A DNA stretch of 64,000 bases, taken from the NCBI RefSeq assembly GCF_000155475.1, contig NZ_DS990393.1, positions 174,535 through 238,534 of the forward strand, in the 5' to 3' direction. The notes beneath the pieces are model-generated. The model made no database searches and was not told the DNA's origin. It saw nothing but the letters and a program-made list of their open reading frames with translations. The DNA comes from Helicobacter cinaedi CCUG 18818 = ATCC BAA-847 (GTDB lineage Bacteria; Campylobacterota; Campylobacteria; Campylobacterales; Helicobacteraceae). The stretch's first letter is position 1; each line of letters begins with the position of its first letter. The position numbers were made by a program, and so were the translations under genes. Below are positions 57,043 to 64,000 of this stretch, one piece after another.

Positions 57043-58151
57043 TAAGCCAAAAAAAGTCCTTATTGCCTCTTTAACACGCAAGGGAGGAGGCTTTGAGCAT
57101 TACACTATTTCCATACTCAAGCATTTTAGCCTACCCTACACCATATATCAAAGCAAATATGTGAATGTTGAAAGCAAAATCGCCTGTGCCAAAACAATGA
57201 TAACCTACACCAACAAAGCTACATTTGTGCTAAACTCCCTTTTTATCCTGCCCTTTATATTTATCAAGCTTTGCTTCATAGCAAGGCGATATGATGTGCT
57301 TTATCTGCCACATTTTCATTTTTGGAATCTTGCATTTATCCTTGCTTTTAGACTTCATAATAAGTCTGTTGTGCTTACAGAACACGATGGAATCGTGCAT
57401 TTAGGCGATGAGTTGCCCTTACAACAAGCCCTCATTAACGCGTGTATCAAGCACTCTACACACATTATCTTTCTTACACATTATGTCAAATCCCTTGTAT
57501 CCCCAAAACTTTTACAAAATAAACATATATCCATCATACCTCACGGCATTTTTGCCTTTGATGGTCTGCATACTAAGCCAAAATCTTTCACACATAAGCC
57601 TACTTTGCTCTTTTTTGGACGAGTAAGTAAATATAAGGGCATAGAGTTGCTATTACAGGCTATAAACACGCTCCCTGAAGATTCATTTAGTAAGCTCATC
57701 ATCGCAGGAAAAAGTAGCTATCAATATGATACAAGCAACCTTAAAGAATCTATTAGAAAAAAAATAGAGATTATTGATGCCTTTCTCTCACAACAAGAAA
57801 TTATTACACTTTTTAATCAATCTCATATTCTCATTATGCCCTATTTAGAGGCTAGTCAAAGTGGTGTAGCCGCTGTGGGAATCGCCAATGCTATGCCTAC
57901 AATCTGCACCGATGTCGGCGGCTTAAAAGAGCAATTTATTTTAGCAAATAGCAATGGGGGGGGGGGCAGATGATAAACTCTGTGCCATCATTTGCCAACC
58001 CAATGCCAATGACCTTGCTTCTTGTATTTTACATTTATCAAAGGATAAAATGCTTTATAACAGCCTTAGCCACGACCTTACCCTTTTGGCGGAAAGCTTA
58101 AAATGGCACAACATCTCCGCCCAGATTCAAAAGGTCATTCAAACAGCCTAA
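57023..58151 (+). CDS. GT4 glycosyltransferase, phase-variable (out of frame)
   Basis: GT-B enzyme of family 4: KVLIASLTRKGGGFEHYT opening, VLTEHDGIVHLG, HGIFAFDGLH, then TLLFFGRVSKYKGIELLLQAI and the donor region LIMPYLEASQSGVAAVGIANAMP and TDVGGLKEQF. GTG start at 57023 has AAGGA 6 bases upstream. With the G11 tract at 57956 the frame closes at 57973. With ten G it continues ADDKLCAIICQPNANDLAS to 58151 (about 375 residues). So it is OFF or C-terminally truncated here. Confidence 0.8.
57956..57985 (+). repeat. G11 tract plus 19-base segment shared with 56015
   Basis: Same 30 bases as at 56015. In this gene the segment encodes a plausible native part of the GT4 C-terminal domain (ADDKLC) when ten G are present, so this is probably the original location and 56015 the copy. 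Confidence 0.8.
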
Positions 58152-59140
58152 CCCCACTTATATCTATCATTATCCCCGTCTATAATGTAGAACAATATAT
58201 CGCAAGGTGTTTAGAATCTTGTATCAATCAAACTTTGCGTGATATAGAAATCATCATAGTAGATGATTGTGGGAGTGATGATTCTATACAAATTGCCCAA
58301 CGCTATGCAGATAAAGATAGGAGAATCCGCATTATCCACAATGAAAAAAATCTAGGCACTTTTCACACTCGGGCAAATGGCATACGCCACGCTCAAGCGG
58401 AGTTTTGTATGTTTGCTGACCCTGATGATTATCTAACACCAAAAGCTTGTGAAATCGCCTACAACACAATCACCCATCACAAAGTTGATATGGCACATTT
58501 TTCCATTGCTTATGAGCCAAAAAGCCTAAAACGCATTAAACCCATTGTCCATAATGGCATACTCAAAGATGATAAAATGCGTCTCTTTCTCAGCGGGGGT
58601 AATAATACGCAAAGTCTGTGCGATAAAATCTACAAAACCTCTATTTTGCTTGCCTCTCTTAAAAAGCTTGATTTTTTCACTCCACCGCTTAATATGCTTG
58701 AAGATGGGCTGCTTGTGCTTGTAGCAAGTATGGAATCTACAAGCTACTTTGGCATAAACGATACACTATATTTTTATTGCCACAATCCAAGCTCAATCAC
58801 CAAACGCAAAGATCCTAAAACTTTTACGCTCAAACAGCAACATTTTGATAAACTCCTATCAATCACGCAAGAGCTTCTATCCCTTTACCCAAAGCACACT
58901 TTACTTCTTAGCAAATACCGCCACAAAGTTGCCTCCACGCTGATGATAGAGAGTAGGGACTTTAGCCATAATGAGTTTTGTCAATCGCTTAAGATTCTAC
59001 ATAAGCACGGCTTAGATAAACGCTGTGATTTACCACCCTATATAAAATCCACGCTGCTTTCATTGCGTTATGCTTTTAGATGGCAGAATCTTATCCGCCT
59101 TCTTGCATTTGCTGGGAGTTTTGGAAAAATACAGCTATAA
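58103..59140 (+). CDS. GT2 glycosyltransferase
   Basis: 345 residues: PLISIIIPVYNVEQYIARCL, IIIVDDCGSDDSIQIAQRY, and the metal motif FCMFADPDDYLT, with the CapA/EpsJ-like LCDKIYKTSILLASL and MLEDGLLVLVASM. No homopolymer tract. Its first ~90 codons are nearly identical to the paralogue at 60846. ATG lies inside the 3' end of the in-frame version of the upstream GT4. The neighbour 4 bases downstream is convergent. Confidence 0.85.
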   Translation: MAQHLRPDSKGHSNSLTPLISIIIPVYNVEQYIARCLESCINQTLRDIEIIIVDDCGSDDSIQIAQRYADKDRRIRIIHNEKNLGTFHTRANGIRHAQAEFCMFADPDDYLTPKACEIAYNTITHHKVDMAHFSIAYEPKSLKRIKPIVHNGILKDDKMRLFLSGGNNTQSLCDKIYKTSILLASLKKLDFFTPPLNMLEDGLLVLVASMESTSYFGINDTLYFYCHNPSSITKRKDPKTFTLKQQHFDKLLSITQELLSLYPKHTLLLSKYRHKVASTLMIESRDFSHNEFCQSLKILHKHGLDKRCDLPPYIKSTLLSLRYAFRWQNLIRLLAFAGSFGKIQL

Positions 59141-59143
59141 AAT

Positions 59144-60742
59144 TTATTCTCTTACTGCAAAATCTGGCTCTCTCCCAAAAAAACCAAAAGGCACACCATA
59201 GAAAAACCCATCAATAGAATCTACCTTGTAAAACAAACTTGTTTCTTTGGCATACCCAAGATTCTCTATATCATAGCCCATATACATAAGAATCGTAGGG
59301 ATAATATGAAAGTGTGATGCTCTATTTAAATTTGAATCTGCGTATGCCTGAAGCCCAACTAGCTCCCTATTACTCATTATCACTAGTGGCACTTCACCTT
59401 CCCCAAAATATGGATTTGTGCTTGAACAATGCGTAAGTCCAGCCACATCTTGGAGATTCTGTCCGTGGTCAGAGGTATAGATAAACAGCACTCCTTGCTT
59501 GTATTGATTTTTAAAAAGAGTTTCAAAAAACATATCACTTTGACAAATCACATTTCTAAGATACATTACTCTTTCTTGATTGTCCTTTGTATATGAATCT
59601 TGTGGCTCTGCTACAATCTCCTTAGGAGCAGAATAAGGAAAATGAGAGCCTTTTTTGATAATGTAAGTAAAGCTTGGTGTTTCATCATTAAGATATGTCA
59701 AAGATTCCAAAATATCAGCATCTTTGTCTATATTTGTTTGTGATAAATTATATCTAATAAGCCTCAACTCACTTGCATCAAAAAAGTCGTGTCCATTCCC
59801 GCCCATCTGTGCATCATAAAGATAAGTTTCATACCCAGCATTAATAGCATAACTCCAAATCAATGGATTCTCATAAAAATCCTGTGTAACTCTACCGCTC
59901 CTTACCCCTTTACGAAGAATAATATTGCTTATATGTGAGCAGTTTGCAGCTGAATTAGCAGTGCCATAGTCAATAATATGCCAACTTTCAGGTATGTTAC
60001 TTAAGCGTTTAAAAGAAGAATAATCCGCCCTCACGCTCTCATCAACAATCAAAACAATATGTGAAATTTTACGAGAATTAGAAGGCATTTGCAGGGTTGT
60101 GTAATTATAAGAAGGATGTGTGCTAAAAGCATTATCATAAACATAAGCCAACAAAAGAGCTAATGGGCTTAATGGACTTGGAAGCTTATTTGTCGCTGCT
60201 CCTTGTCGGTATATGCAAGTAAGCATAACAAAAACTACTAAAAGGAGTAATAATATATACCCCCCCCCCCCCGCAGTCATAAAAAATCTCATATTTTTTT
60301 GTGTATGTTTTAATCCCTTAGGCATAATGATAAACCCAATCCACAAAACGCATAATCGTGGGAAAGCCGCCATTATCTCGCTATTATACATTTTTAAAGC
60401 ATCAAATACATTTGCTTTTGACTGATACAAAATGACAAAATCAATGTATTCCATTACCTTTCCTGAAGCGTAATAAAACACATCAACATATAAGCTTGAA
60501 ATACTTACAAGAACCAAAACTGCAAACCTAAAGATTCTACTAGAACTTCTAGCCACAAGCACAAGTGCCACAATAAACAATCCATACACAACAATAAGCA
60601 TTACACTTTTAAATAAGAAAAAAGTTTGAATATTAACCTGCATAAGTTTTGCATCTATACTTGGCTTATCGCTAAAAACAAAAAAAGCGATTAAAAGAAC
60701 AGCAAAAACACTTCGTATGCCTACATAAAAATTTTTGGGCAT
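59144..60742 (-). CDS. Phosphoethanolamine transferase-like, phase-variable (in frame)
   Basis: 532 residues. About five N-terminal membrane segments to residue ~180, then a periplasmic alkaline-phosphatase/sulfatase-fold domain: HIVLIVDESVRADY (metal Asp-Glu), DYGTANSAANCSHIS (position of the catalytic Thr), IIKKGSHFPYS and LFIYTSDHGQNL (metal Asp-His). This is the EptA-like group that decorates lipid A or glycans. A G13 tract (coding strand) encodes Gly158-161 at the start of a membrane segment; the gene is ON. It is the only gene of the locus on this strand. Confidence 0.8.
   Translation of the reverse strand: MPKNFYVGIRSVFAVLLIAFFVFSDKPSIDAKLMQVNIQTFFLFKSVMLIVVYGLFIVALVLVARSSSRIFRFAVLVLVSISSLYVDVFYYASGKVMEYIDFVILYQSKANVFDALKMYNSEIMAAFPRLCVLWIGFIIMPKGLKHTQKNMRFFMTAGGGGYILLLLLVVFVMLTCIYRQGAATNKLPSPLSPLALLLAYVYDNAFSTHPSYNYTTLQMPSNSRKISHIVLIVDESVRADYSSFKRLSNIPESWHIIDYGTANSAANCSHISNIILRKGVRSGRVTQDFYENPLIWSYAINAGYETYLYDAQMGGNGHDFFDASELRLIRYNLSQTNIDKDADILESLTYLNDETPSFTYIIKKGSHFPYSAPKEIVAEPQDSYTKDNQERVMYLRNVICQSDMFFETLFKNQYKQGVLFIYTSDHGQNLQDVAGLTHCSSTNPYFGEGEVPLVIMSNRELVGLQAYADSNLNRASHFHIIPTILMYMGYDIENLGYAKETSLFYKVDSIDGFFYGVPFGFFGREPDFAVRE
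60260..60272 (-). repeat. Poly-G tract (G13 on minus strand)
   Basis: Thirteen C on the plus strand, read as Ala-Gly-Gly-Gly-Gly in the transferase gene and in frame on both sides. Longest homopolymer in the window. I set its length from the coding frame on both sides. Confidence 0.85.
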
Positions 60743-60769
60743 TTTATCTCCTTTAGCAATGAAGCGGAT

Positions 60770-60775
60770 ATTATA
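60770..60775 (-). promoter_or_regulatory. -10 box of phosphoethanolamine transferase-like gene
   Basis: Perfect TATAAT on the minus strand, 28 bases upstream of the ATG at 60742, in the 103-base divergent gap. On the plus strand a weaker TAGAAT lies near 60814 for the GT2 at 60846. Confidence 0.5.
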
Positions 60776-60845
60776 GTATGAAATACATTATTCTTGGCTT
60801 ACCTAAATATGCTAGAATTTCACAAGTCTAACCCAAAGGCGTTAT

Positions 60846-62120
60846 GTGATACAAAATTGTAAATGTGCTATCTCTATCATTATCCCCACTTATAATGTAG
60901 AATCTTACATTGCTCGTTGCCTTGATTCTTGCATTAATCAAACCTTACACAACATTGAAATTCTAGTAATAGATGACTGCGGAAGTGATGATTCTATTGC
61001 TATCGCACAACGCTATGCGGATAAAGATAGTAGAATCCGCATTATCCATAATGAAAAAAATCTTGGCACTTTTGGCTCACGCATTGAAGGGATAAAAGCC
61101 GCAGGTGGCAGGTATATAGCCTTTTTAGATGCTGATGATTACCTAAAGCTAGAGACTTGTGAAAAAATGCTTCAACTTTTCACAGATTCCACTCTAGCCA
61201 ACACGCACACGCTTATAGATTTAAAAACCGTAGAATCTACCCCCGATATTATTCACTTCAAATCCCACTACACAGTCAATAAACAAACTAAGCCTCTAGC
61301 AAAGCTCACGCACTACACCCGCTATATGCTCCCTACTCGCTTTAGCAAAGCCCCTTTACATAACGAGCAAATTGCGTATAACTTCTTTTTAAATTCAAAG
61401 CAGTTTCCTAAATTCACTATTTGGGATAAATGCTATAAAACTGCCCTTGTTAAACAAACCTTGCCCCTTATTGAAAGCTTCATACCCTTAAAGCTCACAA
61501 TGGCTGAAGATATGCTAAAGTTTTTTGTTATCAGTGCGTTTGCTAAGAGCTATGTGAGCGTGGATTCTAGACTCTATATGTATTGTCTAAATGATGGCTC
61601 CATTACGCAAAATCCACAAGCAAAACAGAAAAAAATTAACGATATGTCCTATATCATTCAAGCCTTACATTCCCTTAGTAAAAAGCTAAAATCACACAAC
61701 GCCCTTATGCCTACCATAGCTCAAGTTATGAGCAAAAATCTCGCCGCACTTATTATCTTAGAATCACGCTTAAGTGGAATGCACGGGGGGGGGGGATATA
61801 GTAGAATCTCAACACAACTCTACATCGCATTCTGCGGCTACGCGACAATCCTTGCAAGATTCTTTGCACTCCACGCAAATGACCGAGATTCTAGCTCCGC
61901 TTATGCCACTTGTGGAATCCGGGCTTATCCCAGCACCCAAGATGTCAAAATATATGCGTTATATCCGCTCACAATACTTACTCTCCTGCATATTGTCATT
62001 ACAATATTGGAATCGCTGCCTTACTTATATCCGCATTTTTGCTTACACTCTAAGCCTAGGCAAAATCAAACTCTAAATCTCTTTAATCTCATTATCCTAA
62101 AGGCACACCAATGTCTTTAG
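60846..62120 (+). CDS. GT2 glycosyltransferase with switchable C-terminus
   Basis: SIIIPTYNVESYIARCLDS, ILVIDDCGSDDSIAIAQRY and IAFLDADDYLKLETC mark a GT2 paralogue of 58103. GTG start, AAAGG 5 bases upstream. The G11 tract at 61785 directs the current 424-residue reading to 62120. With ten G the frame would instead end at 62076 (about 409 residues) with SLQYWNRCLTYIRIFAYTLSLGKIKL-like sequence. That matches the end of 58103 (FRWQNLIRLLAFAGSFGKIQL), so the present frame is probably the non-native one. Confidence 0.8.
   Translation: MIQNCKCAISIIIPTYNVESYIARCLDSCINQTLHNIEILVIDDCGSDDSIAIAQRYADKDSRIRIIHNEKNLGTFGSRIEGIKAAGGRYIAFLDADDYLKLETCEKMLQLFTDSTLANTHTLIDLKTVESTPDIIHFKSHYTVNKQTKPLAKLTHYTRYMLPTRFSKAPLHNEQIAYNFFLNSKQFPKFTIWDKCYKTALVKQTLPLIESFIPLKLTMAEDMLKFFVISAFAKSYVSVDSRLYMYCLNDGSITQNPQAKQKKINDMSYIIQALHSLSKKLKSHNALMPTIAQVMSKNLAALIILESRLSGMHGGGGYSRISTQLYIAFCGYATILARFFALHANDRDSSSAYATCGIRAYPSTQDVKIYALYPLTILTLLHIVITILESLPYLYPHFCLHSKPRQNQTLNLFNLIILKAHQCL
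61785..61795 (+). repeat. Poly-G tract (G11) in GT2 gene
   Basis: Eleven G after Met-His at about residue 312 of the gene at 60846. Both the 11-G frame (to 62120) and the 10-G frame (to 62076) stay open for about 100 codons beyond the tract. Confidence 0.9.
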
Positions 62121-64000
62121 GGATAAAATATTTCAAACTCCCTAGATTCCAGCTCTTAGGTGCAAGTGATTGTGAAAATCCTAGTGCGATAAGCAAAATG
62201 CAGATTCTAGAGTGGCAAAAGCAAGGGATTATAGAGTATCTAGGCAGCACAAGCGATGTTCGCCCATTTTTAGAATCTAGCTCTTGTGTGGTGCTACCAA
62301 GCTTCTATAAAGAAGGTGTGCCTAGGGTGTTGCTAGAAGCGATGAGTATGGGCAAATCTATCATCACCACAAATATCGCGGACTGCAAGGAGTGTGTCAC
62401 TCCGCCTTTTACCCCTTATGAAAATCTCCTTATCGGGCAAAATGGCATACTTATCCCACCAAAAGATATAAATGCCCTAGCCCTAGCTATCTCCTTGCTT
62501 ATCTCAAACAAACTTCCACTCGCACAAAGCCCGCTTACAAAGCCACAAAACCTACCCACACTTGCCCAAATGAGAACAAATGCTAGGGTGTTTGTGAAAG
62601 GGCGTTTTGATATATCACGGATTGTGGAGTGCTATAAAAGAGCAGTAAGCTCCTGTGTAGATTTAGCTTTGGGTAATCATTCCGCGGATTTTGGGGATTT
62701 TAGGGCAACCGCAGACCTCAAGTCTAGCTCTACCCTAAAATCCCCAAAAAACTACGAAAGCAATACCGCAAATCTTAGAATCTTAGAAGAAAAAAACCAA
62801 ACCGAGCTAGAATCTAGTGTGCAAGTGGATTCTATGGATTGTCACGCCGACAAGTCGGCTCGCAATAACAGCAAGTTAGATTCCAGCACAAGCACAACAA
62901 TTCTAAACAAGTCCGCAAAGGATTCTAGGATTTGCGAAAATACTCAAAATGTGTTTTGTAACCAAGCAACTAGGCGACAGGATTTTGGAGCTAAAAATGG
63001 GGCTTTGCAAGGTGGGGCAAGGGAGCTACCTAAAGCGGTAGTGACCGCAGACCCATCGCAGCAATCGCCATTTTTAGCCCAAAAGCCAACGCCTAGACTC
63101 GTATTTGTGAGTAATACTTGCTTTGGTATGTATAACTTCCGTCTCCAAGTCCTAAAATCCCTACAACAAAGTGGCTTTGCTATCCATATCATCGCCCCTT
63201 TTGACTCTAGCACAAGATATTTAGAACAAGAAGGCTTTAGCACACATAATCTCTACTTAGATTCTAGATCCCTTAATCCGCTAAAAGACTTCCGCACCAC
63301 TTACGCACTCTACAAACTCCTAAAACACATACGCCCAACCCTAGTGTTTAACTACACGATAAAACCAGCCATTTACTCTTCAAGCGTGTGTAATTTCCTA
63401 AAAATCCCAAATATCGCTGTCATCACGGGACTTGGCTATGTGTTTATCAACGATAAGGGCAAAAATTGCAGTATAAAAAAGCGTGTGCTACGCTCTATCG
63501 TGTGCCAAATGTATCGCTTCGCCCTTAAAAAAACGCAAGAAGTGTGGTTTTTAAACAATGATGATAAGCAAGAGTTTTTATCATATAAGTTAATTAAACA
63601 AAATCAAGCCTTTTTGCTTGATAGTGAGGGGGTGGATACGGAGTATTTTTCCCCTAAAAACAGCGATGTCAAAGCACAGGAGCAAGGAGAAATAGTCTTT
63701 TTACTCATCGCTAGAATGCTATGGGATAAAGGCGTGGGCGAGTTTGTAGAAGCGGCAAAAATGGTGCAAGAATCTATGAAAGAAGCTAATAAAGTAGAAT
63801 CTAATGGGGGGGGGGGCATAAATAAATTATCGTTTGCATTCCCACTTAAAATCCGCTTCCAACTGCTAGGCGCAAGTGATTGTGAAAATCCTAGTGCGAT
63901 AAGCAAAATGCAGATTCTAGAGTGGCAAAAGCAAGGGATTATAGAGTATCTAGGCGAGACAAAAGATGTTCGCCCATTTTTAGAATCTAGCTCTTGCGTA
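62111..64000 (+). CDS. GT4 tandem half-domain fusion, phase-variable, partial
   Basis: Open without a stop from ATG 62111 (AAAGG 7 bases upstream) to the right edge, at least 630 codons. Order: a GT-B C-terminal half (RFQLLGASDCENPSA, VVLPSFYKEGVPRVLLEAMS, to ~residue 180); a low-complexity linker (~185-330) encoded by palindromic repeats; a GT-B N-terminal half of PglA/CapM type (RLVFVSNTCFGMYNFRL, NPLKDFRTTYALYKLL, VITGLGYVFI, GVDTEYFSP, FLLIARMLWDKGVGEF). Then a G11 tract in frame, and a second C-terminal half starting RFQLLGASDCENPSA. The first half lacks its own N-terminal domain. Confidence 0.75.
   Translation, partial: MSLGIKYFKLPRFQLLGASDCENPSAISKMQILEWQKQGIIEYLGSTSDVRPFLESSSCVVLPSFYKEGVPRVLLEAMSMGKSIITTNIADCKECVTPPFTPYENLLIGQNGILIPPKDINALALAISLLISNKLPLAQSPLTKPQNLPTLAQMRTNARVFVKGRFDISRIVECYKRAVSSCVDLALGNHSADFGDFRATADLKSSSTLKSPKNYESNTANLRILEEKNQTELESSVQVDSMDCHADKSARNNSKLDSSTSTTILNKSAKDSRICENTQNVFCNQATRRQDFGAKNGALQGGARELPKAVVTADPSQQSPFLAQKPTPRLVFVSNTCFGMYNFRLQVLKSLQQSGFAIHIIAPFDSSTRYLEQEGFSTHNLYLDSRSLNPLKDFRTTYALYKLLKHIRPTLVFNYTIKPAIYSSSVCNFLKIPNIAVITGLGYVFINDKGKNCSIKKRVLRSIVCQMYRFALKKTQEVWFLNNDDKQEFLSYKLIKQNQAFLLDSEGVDTEYFSPKNSDVKAQEQGEIVFLLIARMLWDKGVGEFVEAAKMVQESMKEANKVESNGGGGINKLSFAFPLKIRFQLLGASDCENPSAISKMQILEWQKQGIIEYLGETKDVRPFLESSSCV
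62148..62290 (+). repeat. Direct repeat copy 1 (GT4 C-terminal half)
   Basis: About 93% identical over 143 bases to 63858-64000, with an 84-base perfect core (62162-62245). The separation is 1710 bases, exactly 570 codons. The second copy is cut by the window edge, so the full repeat is probably longer. Confidence 0.9.
62689..62749. repeat. 17-bp perfect inverted repeat inside coding frame
   Basis: Left arm 62689-62705 (TTTTGGGGATTTTAGGG) and right arm 62733-62749 are exact reverse complements, with a 27-base loop holding ACCGCAGACC and a small AGAC/GTCT stem. It sits in the linker of the GT4 fusion frame and looks like extragenic repeat DNA. Confidence 0.9.
62846..62859. repeat. Small GC-rich palindrome
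   Basis: GCCGACAAGTCGGC, a 6-bp inverted repeat around AA, flanked by GTCAC and TCGCAATAAC. The context resembles short extragenic palindromic repeats and is GC-rich against this AT-rich background. Confidence 0.7.
62983..63084. repeat. Second long inverted repeat in linker
   Basis: Left arm 62983-63000 (TTTTGGAGCTAAAAATGG) and right arm 63068-63084 pair over 17 bp with a single bulged A. The 67-base loop has an inner CTACC/GGTAG hairpin and the same ACCGCAGACC word as the element at 62689. The two look like members of one repeat family. Confidence 0.8.
63806..63816 (+). repeat. Poly-G tract (G11) in GT4 fusion gene
   Basis: Eleven G read as Gly-Gly-Gly-Gly in the long frame, in phase with the GT4 C-terminal half that follows, so ON. 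Loss or gain of a base would remove the donor-binding half of the second module. Confidence 0.9.
63858..64000 (+). repeat. Direct repeat copy 2 (cut by window edge)
   Basis: Second copy of the GT4 C-terminal-half segment, in the same reading frame as copy 1 and directly after the G11 tract. Copy 1 is not preceded by a G tract. Confidence 0.9.

Noticed and set aside
57954-58151. Separate small gene starting ATG at 57954
   Set aside because: The sequence is the C-terminal part of the upstream GT4 seen past the slipped G tract; there is no RBS in front of this ATG.
61774-62076. Independent small gene starting at GTG 61774
   Set aside because: It is the 10-G reading frame of the GT2 at 60846, shown by its similarity to the C-terminus of the paralogue at 58103.
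62111-64000. Assembly artefact as the cause of the long GT4 fusion frame
   Set aside because: Not fully excluded, but the two repeat copies differ at about ten of 143 positions and have different upstream sequence, which argues against a simple duplication error.

Overview
The window is AT-rich, densely packed bacterial DNA that reads as a Helicobacter, most likely an enterohepatic (non-pylori) species. Almost every housekeeping gene is of Campylobacterota type, and short runs keep an order I remember from H. pylori: pyrH-rpoZ-spoT-tyrS-fabX-amidase, cheY-prmA-ftsH-(PSD-like)-pssA, cheV-nspC, atpE-pnp-PRTase-lptD-RDD-purD, truA-lptF/G, and fliF-fliG-fliH-dxs. The histidine genes hisA and hisC, which H. 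pylori lacks, and a cluster of poly-G phase-variable glycan genes point away from H. pylori. The species call is inference. I see no insertion sequence, prophage, rRNA operon or CRISPR array.

Layout. 1-419: 3' part-missing bamD, divergent from a plus-strand block (554-24387) carrying fliW, proC, tgt, ribosome maturation genes (rbfA, rimP), ribD, a tRNA methyltransferase, pyrH, rpoZ, spoT, tyrS, fabX, a peptidoglycan amidase, hisA, cheY, prmA, ftsH, phospholipid genes, cheV, nspC, dus and a cysteine-rich Sel1 protein. 24389-27747: minus block (MFS transporter, RNase Y, formyl-THF cyclo-ligase). 27773-30663: plus block (thioredoxin-like lipoprotein, ftsY, radA). 30687-51891: long minus-strand region with nhaC, three tRNA-Leu genes, atpE, pnp, lptD, purD with an upstream structured-RNA candidate, truA, an Lpt permease, an A24 peptidase, pcm, an amidohydrolase, nrdB, dxs, the flagellar switch and MS-ring genes, and hisC. 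52168-64000: phosphohexomutase, pyrC and then a surface-glycan locus.

The glycan locus (54635 to the right edge) is the unusual part. It holds six poly-G or poly-C tracts of 10-13 bases inside glycosyltransferase, methyltransferase and phosphoethanolamine-transferase-like genes. Some are in frame and some out of frame in this sequence. It contains a methyltransferase with four apparent lesions, an N-terminally truncated glycosyltransferase, two near-identical GT2 paralogues flanking an inverted gene, and an open frame of at least 630 codons running off the right edge. That frame strings GT4 half-domains together with an in-frame repeat period of exactly 1710 bp (570 codons). Its linker contains palindromic repeats that look like former intergenic DNA. 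One poly-G tract plus the following 19 bases occurs identically in two unrelated genes.

Across the whole window the word AGATTCT (or its reverse complement AGAATCT) is strikingly abundant, in all reading frames and also between genes, at several copies per kilobase where hand-counted.
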